Below, piece by piece: positions 1 to 5,871 of a stretch of 7,299 bases of DNA (position 1 is the first letter of the stretch; each line of letters opens with the position of its first letter). The position numbers were made by a program, and so were the translations under genes. The notes under the pieces were generated by a model. It saw only the letters and a list, made by a program, of their open reading frames with translations. It did not search any database and was not told where the DNA came from. Origin of the DNA: Candidatus Bathyarchaeum sp. (GTDB lineage: Archaea > Thermoproteota > Bathyarchaeia > Bathyarchaeales > Bathyarchaeaceae); contig PIXS01000207.1 in NCBI GenBank assembly GCA_003096255.1, positions 1-7,299 of the forward strand, written 5' to 3'.

Positions 1-202
1 AAGTTTCATAATAAACTCCATTTTTAACAAATATGGTATCCCCATCTTGTGCAGCGTCTATTGCATCTTGAATCAAGGGGTAATCGTCAGGAACAACAAG
101 GGTCTTAGGTTCTGGTTCTGCTGTTATGGGGGATACAATAAGTAAAGACACAAAGAATGCAGTGACAAGCACTAAGGTAAGGCTCTTAGCTAGATTGCAC
201 AT
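1..202 (-). CDS. Secreted beta-helix (NosD/pectin-lyase-like) protein, N-terminal fragment
   Basis: Only the first 67 codons are in the window; the gene continues past base 1. ATG at 202 is the first possible start, because an in-frame TGA lies three codons upstream (209-211). The protein opens with a signal peptide: a short N-region (MCNLAKS), a hydrophobic core of about 16 residues (LTLVLVTAFFVSLLIV), then a likely cleavage site after SPITA. The mature part begins EPEPKTLVVPDDYPLIQDA and goes on IDAAQDGDTIFVKNGVYYE. The pattern 'V(P)xDYxxIQxAIDAAxxGDTIxVxxGxYxE' is the usual entry into right-handed parallel beta-helix repeat proteins (NosD / pectin-lyase fold) that are exported to the archaeal surface. 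Ligand and function cannot be read from this fragment; such proteins may bind or cleave polysaccharides or carry PKD or S-layer domains further on. The gene is divergent from purM and probably functionally unrelated to it. Confidence 0.82.
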   Translation of the reverse strand, partial: MCNLAKSLTLVLVTAFFVSLLIVSPITAEPEPKTLVVPDDYPLIQDAIDAAQDGDTIFVKNGVYYET

Positions 203-225
203 GTAGCTTCAGGAAGCAAATTTTT

Positions 226-234
226 GATAAAAGG
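226..234 (-). promoter_or_regulatory. TATA box with A-rich BRE for the leftward secreted-protein gene
   Basis: On the minus strand this reads CCTTTTATC, preceded by an A-rich stretch (AAAAAACC) that fits a TFB recognition element. The box centre is about 27 nt upstream of the ATG at 202, so transcription would start at or beside the start codon, giving a leaderless mRNA. No Shine-Dalgarno sequence is seen before this ATG, which agrees with that reading. Confidence 0.55.
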
Positions 235-240
235 TTTTTT

Positions 241-256
241 GTCAAACTTTCTTGAC
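241..256. promoter_or_regulatory. Palindrome GTCAA-N6-TTGAC, copy 1 (candidate operator)
   Basis: The bases read GTCAA-ACTTTC-TTGAC, a perfect 5-bp inverted repeat with a 6-bp spacer, the size expected for a dimeric helix-turn-helix regulator. It lies just upstream of the BRE/TATA of the leftward gene, at about -39 to -54 from its predicted transcription start. An activator, or a repressor that contacts TFB, could act from there. The regulator is unknown. Confidence 0.5.
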
Positions 257-257
257 C

Positions 258-268
258 CATAACTTATG
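258..268. promoter_or_regulatory. Small palindrome CATAA-C-TTATG between the two GTCAA palindromes
   Basis: This is a perfect 11-bp inverted repeat around a central C. It sits midway between the two GTCAA-N6-TTGAC copies. Its inner part TAACTTAT (260-267) recurs at 339-346, where it overlaps the purM TATA box. It could be a third protein-binding site or a degenerate TATA-like element. At this length chance is a real possibility. Confidence 0.3.
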
Positions 269-274
269 AGGTTA

Positions 275-290
275 GTCAAGGTTTTTTGAC
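275..290. promoter_or_regulatory. Palindrome GTCAA-N6-TTGAC, copy 2 (candidate operator)
   Basis: The bases read GTCAA-GGTTTT-TTGAC. Arms and spacer length are identical to copy 1 while the spacer sequence differs, which is what a conserved protein-binding site would show. The centre-to-centre distance to copy 1 is 34 bp, a little over three helical turns, so two dimers could sit on roughly the same DNA face. It lies about 83 bp or more upstream of the predicted purM start. Confidence 0.5.
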
Positions 291-341
291 AAAACTATTC
301 ACGTAGATTATGGTGACGTTTTTTTGGTTGGAACAGCGTAA

Positions 342-349
342 CTTATAAG
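342..349 (+). promoter_or_regulatory. TATA box of purM
   Basis: CTTATAAG is a near-consensus archaeal TATA box in a moderately AT-rich setting. Its centre is about 27 nt upstream of the GTG at 373, which predicts a transcript that begins at or within a base or two of that codon. If the true start were the ATG at 382, the leader would be about 9 nt, too short to include the AGGTG (369-373) that precedes that ATG. Confidence 0.6.
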
Positions 350-372
350 AAAACTTTGCCCATTGGTCAGGT

Positions 373-1458
373 GTGGAAACAATGCCAAAGAAGCTTACTT
401 ACTCGGAAGCGGGCGTGGACAGGGAAACAAGAGCAAAATCCAAACAAGCCCTCTCAATGCTAAAAGGAACCTACACGCTGGGCAGGTACGGAAAAGTTGT
501 TCAGCTGCCCTACGGCAACATCTTCCTTGCAGGCGACCGCTACCTAGACCTCGTCATCGAAGGCGTCGGAACCAAAGTACTCCTTGCCCAGCTAGCAGAC
601 AAATACGACACTATCGGAGTAGACGGTGTTGCCATGGCAGTCAACGACGTAATACGGTCAGGCGCAACTCCCCTCGCTTTGGTTGACAACTTTCATGCCC
701 ACGTCTCAGACCCCGACTTGGTGAAAGAGTGGCTGAAGGGCATAGTAAAGGGCGCAGAAGAGTCTGATTGTCCTGTTCCGGGAGGCGAAATCGGAGATGT
801 GGCTTCTATCATAAAGGGGTTAACTGAGGGAAAAGGCTTCGACTTGATTGTTGCCAGCGTAGGCGACGTGCAGGAAAAGGACATTATTTCTGGACGAAAC
901 ATCAAGGCGGGCGACGCTGTTGTGGGTTTACGCAGTTCAGGCGTTCACAGCAACGGAATCTCCCTTGTACGGAAGGTTCTTTTCAAGGAGTGGGGCGGCA
1001 AATACGAGCCCTTTGACGTTCCAGACGGCTTCGACAGAGAAGTAGTCTACGAGGCGTTGGAGCCAACAAAAATTTACGTCAAATCATTCTTGAGCGCCGC
1101 CAAAGCCGTCACAATAAAGGGCGCCATCCACATCACTGGAGACGCGTACATCAAATTTGACCGTTTCATGAAGTATTCACCGGGCATCGGCTTCGAGTTC
1201 ACTAACTTTAAGCCGCAGCCAATCTTTGGTTTGATACAGGAGACGGGACCAGAGGTTGGGGGCACAATAACGGATGAGGAGATGCTGAAAACCTTCAACA
1301 TGGGCTGGGGCTTCGCTGTTGTGGTAGACAAAACTGATGTGGACAAAGCAATTGACGCCATCGAGAAATGTGCTGTTGAGGCTGAGGAAATCGGAAAAGT
1401 TACCGATACTGGAAAGATTGTTGCCTGCTACAAAGGTAAAAGGCTGGCGCTAAGGTAG
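373..1458 (+). CDS. purM: Phosphoribosylformylglycinamidine cyclo-ligase (AIR synthetase)
   Basis: PurM closes FGAM to AIR with ATP, the fifth step of purine synthesis, in the cytoplasm. At 361 residues it has a normal single-domain length. Family motifs appear in order: SEAGVD (11-16), EGVGTK (63-68), DGVAMAVND (84-92), PVPGGEIGD (134-142), SSGVHSNG (188-195), HITGD (253-257) and a C-terminal TFNMGWG. Two positions differ from the E. coli protein: Glu for Asp in the (D)GVGTK loop, and GD-A for the glycine-rich HLTGGG loop. Whether these are common in archaeal PurM cannot be judged here. The GTG at 373 is chosen because the TATA box lies 27 nt before it (leaderless). The alternative is ATG at 382, with AGGTG at 369-373 as a possible ribosome site, giving MPKKLTYSEAG. 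The next gene, purS, follows after 73 bp and appears to have its own promoter. Confidence 0.95.
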   Translation: METMPKKLTYSEAGVDRETRAKSKQALSMLKGTYTLGRYGKVVQLPYGNIFLAGDRYLDLVIEGVGTKVLLAQLADKYDTIGVDGVAMAVNDVIRSGATPLALVDNFHAHVSDPDLVKEWLKGIVKGAEESDCPVPGGEIGDVASIIKGLTEGKGFDLIVASVGDVQEKDIISGRNIKAGDAVVGLRSSGVHSNGISLVRKVLFKEWGGKYEPFDVPDGFDREVVYEALEPTKIYVKSFLSAAKAVTIKGAIHITGDAYIKFDRFMKYSPGIGFEFTNFKPQPIFGLIQETGPEVGGTITDEEMLKTFNMGWGFAVVVDKTDVDKAIDAIEKCAVEAEEIGKVTDTGKIVACYKGKRLALR

Positions 1459-1473
1459 AGTTGTTTAACTGTT

Positions 1474-1508
1474 CATTTAAATTTTTAAGTAGATAACATT
1501 TAAATTTT
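1474..1508 (+). promoter_or_regulatory. purSLQ promoter with duplicated CATTTAAATTTT box
   Basis: The 12-mer CATTTAAATTTT occurs twice, at 1474-1485 and 1497-1508, 23 bp apart. Each contains the self-complementary ATTTAAAT. The second copy lies about 27-30 nt before the purS ATG at 1532, the right place for a TATA box driving a leaderless purS transcript; no Shine-Dalgarno sequence precedes that ATG. The first copy could be a second TATA box, a binding site, or part of T-rich purM termination (T-run at 1482-1486). Confidence 0.55.
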
Positions 1509-1531
1509 GATTCTTTGACTAACAACTCAAG

Positions 1532-1780
1532 ATGTATAGCGCAAGAATCGAAGTCAGCCTCAAGCCGGGACACTCAGACCCGGAAGGAGAAATGACCTCT
1601 CAATCCTTGAAGGAACTCAAGTTTTCCGCAACAAAAGTCAACGTAAGCAAGGTCTACACAGTGGTTTTTGAAGCAAAATCCATGCAAGAAGCTGAGAAGG
1701 CAGTAGAGGAGATGTGTAGAAGGCTCCTCGCTAACCCAACCAAAGACAACTACAGTTACACAATAGAGGAAGCAAAATGA
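1532..1780 (+). CDS. purS: FGAM synthetase, PurS subunit
   Basis: PurS is the small bridging subunit of the multi-protein FGAM synthetase. In known complexes a PurS dimer joins PurL to the glutaminase PurQ and helps carry ammonia between them. The 82-residue length is typical. The sequence matches the family along its whole length: MYSARIEVSLKPGHSDPEG at the N-terminus (compare MYKVKVYVSLKESVLDPQG in Bacillus), a central strand VYTVVFEAKS, then EEMCRRLLANP (compare KEMCEKLLAN) and the tail YSYTIEEAK. It starts at the first ATG after the promoter and lacks a Shine-Dalgarno sequence, so it is probably leaderless. Its TGA stop overlaps the purL ATG in an ATGA junction, which implies coupled translation of the two subunits. 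Confidence 0.95.
   Translation: MYSARIEVSLKPGHSDPEGEMTSQSLKELKFSATKVNVSKVYTVVFEAKSMQEAEKAVEEMCRRLLANPTKDNYSYTIEEAK
1766..1770 (+). promoter_or_regulatory. Shine-Dalgarno site of purL
   Basis: GAGGA lies inside the end of purS, 6 nt before the purL ATG at 1777. It supports that start, and contrasts with the absence of such a site before purS. Confidence 0.55.
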
Positions 1781-4149
1781 GCCGCTACGTCAAAAAAGAC
1801 GTGCCCTTCGAGCTTGTAGAAATAGACCTAAAAGACGCTGACGACCAGACACTCATCCAAATCAGCACAAAACTGGGAATCGGGCTAAACCTAACCGAAA
1901 TGCGGCTGGTTAAGGACTATTTTGTCAGAAAAAACCGCAACCCCACAGACGTTGAGCTGCAGACCATCGGACAAACATGGTCAGAACACTGCTACCACAA
2001 AACCTTCAAAGGCAACATAACAACGCCACAGGGCGTAATCAGTAGCCTATTCAAAACCTACATCGCCAAAGCAACAAAAGAACTGGACCCAGACTGGTGC
2101 ATCTCCGTGTTTGAAGACAATGCGGGCATCATCGAGTTTGACAAAAACTATGCCATCGCAGCAAAGGTTGAAACCCACAATCATCCCTCAGCCATCGAGC
2201 CCTTTGGGGGAGCCGCCACTGGAACAGGGGGAGTAATACGGGACATATTGGCTGTTTGGGCAGATCCCATAGCGTGCACGGATGTTCTCTGTTTTGGTCC
2301 ACTGGATTATGATTATGATAAGTTGCCTGCTGGAACCAAGCACCCAAAATATGTTTACAGGGGAGTAGTCTCGGGAATAGGCGCCTACGGAAACAACATG
2401 GGAATTCCCACAGTAAACGGAGCCATCCACTTTGACGAAAGCTACGTCGGCAACGTGGTAGTCTACTGCGGATGCATAGGCATTCTTCCAAAAGACAAGT
2501 TCGTAAAAGACACCCGAGCAGGCGACATCGCACTCCTTGTGGGCGGAGAAACAGGAAGAGACGGAATCCACGGCGTCACCTTCGCCTCAGCAGAACTAAC
2601 CAAAGAATCCGAAGAAGTTTCCAGACCCGCAGTCCAAATCGCAAACCCCATAGAAGAAGAACGCGTTAAGCGGGCAATAGTGAAACTGCGGGACGAGGGT
2701 TTAGGCTCAGCCATAACCGACATCGGCGGCGGAGGAATCAGCTGCGGAACTGGAGAAATGGCGGAGCGGTCAAACCTTGGAATTCACGTTTACCTTGAAA
2801 AGATTCCGTTAAAGTATCAAGGGTTGGCGCCATGGGAAATCTACGTCTCGGAATCGCAGGAACGGATGCTCCTGTCAGTTCCAGAAAAGAACCTGCAGAA
2901 GGCTATAGAAGTTTTTGAAGCCGAAGACGTCAAGGCGTCTCCCATAGGCAAATTCACAACCGACGGAATACTAAAAGTAACATACAAGGGACAGACAGTA
3001 GCAGAACTGGACATCGACTTCGTCTTTAACCCACCAAAATTTGTTGGCGCCACAAACTGGCAGCCCCAGAAACTGGAAGAACCAACATTTCCAGAACCAA
3101 AAAACCTAACCGATGAACTGTTTGGGCTGCTTTCGTTGCCAAACATCGCCAGCAAAGAGTCAGTCATAAGAAGCTACGACCACGAAGTCAAAGGAGCCAC
3201 AGCCCTAAAGCCCCTGCAAAGCAAGTATGGCGGACCAAACGATGCTGCTGTCCTCAAGCCCCTCCCAGACTCGTGGAAGGGCGTAGTCATCTCGTGCGGA
3301 ATGAATGTCAACTACGGAAAAGTTGACCCCTACTGGATGGCAGCCTCAGGAATAGACGAGGCAATAAGAAACAATGTTGCTGTTGGCGGAAGAAGAATCG
3401 CCCTCCTTGACAACTTCACTTGGGGAAACCCCAAAAAACCTGACAGGCTCGGCTCATTGGTAAGCGCCTGCAAAGCCTGCTACGACTTCGCGAAAGGCTT
3501 CCAGACGCCCTTCATTTCAGGAAAAGACAGCCTCTACAACGAATCACCCATGGGACCAGTCACGCCCACTTTGCTAATCACGGCAATCGGAATCACTCCA
3601 GACATAAGAAAAACAGTGTCCATGGAACTGAAACAACCAGGAAACAGCATCTACATGGTCGGCAAAACATACCGTGAGCTTGGAGGAAGCCACTACTACC
3701 AAACCCGAGGCACTCTAGGCAACACGGTTCCCAAAGTACGAATCACAGAGGCAAAACAGACAATGGACCTGATTACAGAAGCCATCGACAAAGGCTACCT
3801 ACGGGCATGCCACGACCTTTCAGAAGGCGGTTTGGCTGTTGCGGCAGCAGAGATGGCTTTCAGCAGCGGACACGGAATAAACATAGACCTAAGCAAAGTT
3901 CCCAGAACAGATGACGTGTCAAGAAACGATTTTGTTCTCTTCTCAGAATCAAACAGCCGCTTCCTTGTTGAAGTAACAGAGAAACACAGAGCAGACTTTG
4001 AAGCCCTGATGAAAGATGCTGTGTGTGCTGAGGTTGGCAAAGTCAAACAGGATGCTGTCTTGTCTGTTGCTGGCTTGGACGGCAAAGAGGCAATCTGTGC
4101 CGATTTAGGGGAGTTACGGAGACGCTGGAAAAGCACACTAGGAGAGTGA
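1777..4149 (+). CDS. purL: FGAM synthetase, PurL subunit (small-type synthetase)
   Basis: PurL converts FGAR, ATP and ammonia to FGAM, the fourth purine step, using ammonia that PurQ releases from glutamine. At 790 residues it is slightly longer than the Bacillus small PurL (about 740) and far shorter than the fused E. coli enzyme (about 1295), so separate PurS and PurQ are needed and both are encoded beside it. Motifs: TWSEHCYHK (67-75, a catalytic His region), KVETHNHPSAIEPFGGAA (130-147) followed by TGTGGVIRD (148-156), DIGGGGISC (315-323), LDNFTWGNP (544-552), SGKDSLYNE (581-589) and CHDLSEGGL (678-686). These show the two PurM-like halves, and no motif is interrupted. The ATG overlaps the purS stop by 4 nt with a good ribosome site. 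purQ follows after 4 nt. Confidence 0.97.
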   Translation: MSRYVKKDVPFELVEIDLKDADDQTLIQISTKLGIGLNLTEMRLVKDYFVRKNRNPTDVELQTIGQTWSEHCYHKTFKGNITTPQGVISSLFKTYIAKATKELDPDWCISVFEDNAGIIEFDKNYAIAAKVETHNHPSAIEPFGGAATGTGGVIRDILAVWADPIACTDVLCFGPLDYDYDKLPAGTKHPKYVYRGVVSGIGAYGNNMGIPTVNGAIHFDESYVGNVVVYCGCIGILPKDKFVKDTRAGDIALLVGGETGRDGIHGVTFASAELTKESEEVSRPAVQIANPIEEERVKRAIVKLRDEGLGSAITDIGGGGISCGTGEMAERSNLGIHVYLEKIPLKYQGLAPWEIYVSESQERMLLSVPEKNLQKAIEVFEAEDVKASPIGKFTTDGILKVTYKGQTVAELDIDFVFNPPKFVGATNWQPQKLEEPTFPEPKNLTDELFGLLSLPNIASKESVIRSYDHEVKGATALKPLQSKYGGPNDAAVLKPLPDSWKGVVISCGMNVNYGKVDPYWMAASGIDEAIRNNVAVGGRRIALLDNFTWGNPKKPDRLGSLVSACKACYDFAKGFQTPFISGKDSLYNESPMGPVTPTLLITAIGITPDIRKTVSMELKQPGNSIYMVGKTYRELGGSHYYQTRGTLGNTVPKVRITEAKQTMDLITEAIDKGYLRACHDLSEGGLAVAAAEMAFSSGHGINIDLSKVPRTDDVSRNDFVLFSESNSRFLVEVTEKHRADFEALMKDAVCAEVGKVKQDAVLSVAGLDGKEAICADLGELRRRWKSTLGE
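4141..4144 (+). promoter_or_regulatory. Shine-Dalgarno site of purQ
   Basis: GGAG, within GGAGAGTGA across the purL stop, ends 9 nt before the purQ ATG at 4154. The spacing is at the long end, but translation is probably also helped by ribosomes finishing purL 4 nt away. Confidence 0.45.
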
Positions 4150-4153
4150 AAAG

Positions 4154-4972
4154 ATGAAGGTTGAGGAAATTCGTGTCTGTGTCATGAGGGTCGGCGGAAC
4201 AAACTGCGACGCCGAAACCAAACGAGCCCTCGATGAACTGGGCGCAAAGGCTGAGGTGCTTCACTTCAACGAGGCAATAAAGAAACGCAATCTTCTGGAC
4301 TACAATGCTCTTGTGTTTCCTGGCGGATTCTCGTACGGCGACTACGTGCGGGCAGGAGCCATCTGGGCAACCGGAACAATGACACGGTTCAAAAAAGACC
4401 TGAAACTCTTCGTTGAGGAAGAACGGCCAATCTTGGGAATCTGTAACGGCTTCCAAGTGCTCGTCGAAGCTGGACTTTTGCCTGCTTTTGAGGGAATCAG
4501 CGAGTACCCAGAGGCGACGTTGGCAACCAACATTCCCATCGGCTACAACTGCAGGTGGGTGTACCTGAAACACGAAAACAGCGGAAACTGCATTTTCACT
4601 AAAAACATCCCAAAAAACAAGGTACTGCACATACCTGTTGCTCATGGTGAGGGTCGGTTCCAGTTCGCAAAAGAAAACGAAACAAAATACCTGCAGAAAC
4701 TGCTTGACAATGACCAACTCGTTTTCAGGTACTGCAGCAAAGACGGCGCAGCCGCAGATGGAGAGTATCCCGTTAACCCTAATGGAGCCTTTTATGACGT
4801 TGCGGGCATCTGTAATCCTGCAGGAACAGTCTTTGGGTTGATGCCTCATCCGGAAAGAGCCTTTTATGGTTGGCAGCTTCCTGACTGGACAAAAACAGAA
4901 AATGCGCCCACATACGGAGACGGAAAACAGGTCTTCGAGTCCATGATAGAATACTTGAAGAAACGATTCTAG
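4154..4972 (+). CDS. purQ: FGAM synthetase, glutaminase subunit PurQ
   Basis: PurQ is the class I glutamine amidotransferase that releases ammonia from glutamine for PurL. The triad is intact: the nucleophile Cys97 in LGICNGFQ, and His232 with Glu234 in MPHPERA. Other signatures are the N-terminal VMRVGGTNCDAET (10-22), FPGGFSYGDYVRAGAIWA (55-72), which forms the oxyanion region, and PVAHGEGRF (161-169). Its 272 residues exceed the Bacillus protein (227). The extra length lies partly in the stretch between Cys97 and the AHGEGRF motif and partly in the segment before the C-terminus (GWQLPDWTKTENAPTYGDG), as in other longer archaeal and clostridial forms. It is the last gene of purSLQ. Its TAG stop shares the palindrome CTAG with the stop of the convergent kinase gene, so there is no spacer for a terminator. 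Confidence 0.96.
   Translation: MKVEEIRVCVMRVGGTNCDAETKRALDELGAKAEVLHFNEAIKKRNLLDYNALVFPGGFSYGDYVRAGAIWATGTMTRFKKDLKLFVEEERPILGICNGFQVLVEAGLLPAFEGISEYPEATLATNIPIGYNCRWVYLKHENSGNCIFTKNIPKNKVLHIPVAHGEGRFQFAKENETKYLQKLLDNDQLVFRYCSKDGAAADGEYPVNPNGAFYDVAGICNPAGTVFGLMPHPERAFYGWQLPDWTKTENAPTYGDGKQVFESMIEYLKKRF
4969..4972. other. Shared stop palindrome CTAG of convergent purQ and kinase genes
   Basis: TAG at 4970-4972 ends purQ on the + strand, and the reverse complement of 4969-4971 (also TAG) ends the PfkB kinase on the - strand. The two genes overlap by 4 bp tail to tail. Terminators for both transcripts must lie inside the opposing coding sequence, so the two mRNAs probably have complementary 3' ends. 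Confidence 0.9.
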
Positions 4973-5871
4973 ATGCTTTTCAAGTCTGCCAATTTAGGTA
5001 GTCCTGTTCTGGCGCCCACCTTTGATATGCAGCGGGAAGCAACAAAGTTTCCCAACCGTCCACACTCATACAGGTCTTTCTTTTTGATTAGCCCGTATAG
5101 GAAGCCTGCGCAGAAGGCGTCCCCTGCACCAGTTGTGTCAACAACCTCCACCATATTAGGTTCAATAAGGTGGCTCTCTTTCCCGTCAGTAACGTAGCAG
5201 CCTTGTCCGCCAAGCTTAACTGCAACAACATCAACCCCCAACTCAATGAATGTCTTGGCGCCTTCCTTGTAGTCCTGTCCAGTAAGGAGCTTCAATTCTA
5301 TGCTGTTCGGGAACATTACAGAACATTTTTTGATTATTGTCTTCAGCTTCTCCAAGCCTTTTCTTGCGTAGATGGCTCCAGGATCAAAACTAACCTTGAC
5401 GTCTGTGAGCTGGTTTAGGAGCTGTTTTTGGGCTTTGAATGAGCGTTCCCCAACAAAGGATGACATGTGCAGAAACTTTGCCCCAGAAATGTAGTCTAGG
5501 CTGATGTCGTTGAAGTCTATCTCATCATTGACTCCTGGGTCAACATATAGTGCCCTGTCGCCCTGTGGGTCGATGAAGCCCATGACCGAGCCGCTTCTGC
5601 CCTTCTCCGTGACAGTTATGCCTTTGACGTCCACACCCTCGTTCTTGAACTCGTTTAGGAGAAGTTTACCTTCCTGGTCTGAGGCAACTTTTCCGATGAA
5701 GCCTGTTTTGAGTTCCAGCCTAGCTAAGCCGACGGTCGTGTTGGCTGATGAGCCTCCCCCAGACTCCTTGAAGTCTATTACGGCGCCTTCTTCCTCTTTC
5801 TTGGCGATCATGTTCACTTTAAAGAGCTTGTCTAGGTTGAGAGCGCCAAAGCCTACCGCATCAAAGGTCAC
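4969..5871 (-). CDS. PfkB/ribokinase-family carbohydrate or nucleoside kinase
   Basis: This ATP-dependent kinase phosphorylates a sugar, nucleoside or related hydroxyl compound; the substrate cannot be fixed from sequence. At 300 residues it is full length. Visible are the N-terminal substrate Asp in GALNLDK (9-15), the first PfkB signature with the di-glycine hinge [15 protein letters not shown] (38-52) and [10 protein letters not shown] (59-68), the NxxE motif (N189-E192) for metal and phosphate binding, and the second signature [13 protein letters not shown] (245-257) with catalytic base Asp251. The layout resembles the archaeal nucleoside kinase of Methanocaldococcus (MJ0406) as well as ribokinases. 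The GTG start overlaps the ftr stop (GTGA) and is backed by AGGAG 8 nt upstream, so it is translated together with ftr. This coupling suggests a job near C1 or cofactor metabolism; adjacent purine genes make nucleoside salvage an alternative. Both are inference. Confidence 0.9.
   Translation of the reverse strand: MTFDAVGFGALNLDKLFKVNMIAKKEEEGAVIDFKESGGGSSANTTVGLARLELKTGFIGKVASDQEGKLLLNEFKNEGVDVKGITVTEKGRSGSVMGFIDPQGDRALYVDPGVNDEIDFNDISLDYISGAKFLHMSSFVGERSFKAQKQLLNQLTDVKVSFDPGAIYARKGLEKLKTIIKKCSVMFPNSIELKLLTGQDYKEGAKTFIELGVDVVAVKLGGQGCYVTDGKESHLIEPNMVEVVDTTGAGDAFCAGFLYGLIKKKDLYECGRLGNFVASRCISKVGARTGLPKLADLKSI

Larger units (their letters stand above)
231..295 (+). repeat. Imperfect direct repeat AAGGTTTTTTG(T/A)CAAA in the divergent intergenic region
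   Basis: Copy one is at 231-247 and copy two at 278-295, offset by 47 bp. They share AAGGTTTTTTG exactly and then differ by one substitution and one extra A before the common final C. The repeat overlaps half of each GTCAA palindrome but in different registers (first half of copy 1, second half of copy 2). It may therefore be a by-product of the T-tracts and palindromes rather than a separate element. Confidence 0.45.

Noticed and set aside
231..295. CRISPR-like or mobile-element repeat in the intergenic region
   Set aside because: There are only two imperfect short copies, no regular spacers, and no cas or transposase gene; the copies coincide with the palindromic candidate operators.
235..327. 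T-runs (235-240, 282-287, 320-325) as terminators or a small RNA
   Set aside because: There is no gene ending just upstream on the + strand, no GC stem before the runs, and no C/D or H/ACA box pattern. They are better explained as part of the promoter and operator region.
363..686. A + strand frame overlapping the start of purM in another frame
   Set aside because: It is extremely Arg-rich with no motif; purM is clearly the coding frame here.
2129..2571. Overlapping minus-strand frames inside purL
   Set aside because: Both are rich in Arg, Cys or Trp, lack any recognisable domain, and are fully covered by conserved PurL sequence.
4043..4849. A 268-codon open frame on the minus strand across the purL-purQ junction
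   Set aside because: It lies opposite two unmistakable genes with intact catalytic motifs, has a cysteine-rich composition typical of antisense translation, and shows no family motif.
1456..4972. TAG stops (purM, purQ, kinase) as possible pyrrolysine codons
   Set aside because: All three TAG codons fall at the normal C-terminus of the families, so they act as ordinary stops in these genes.
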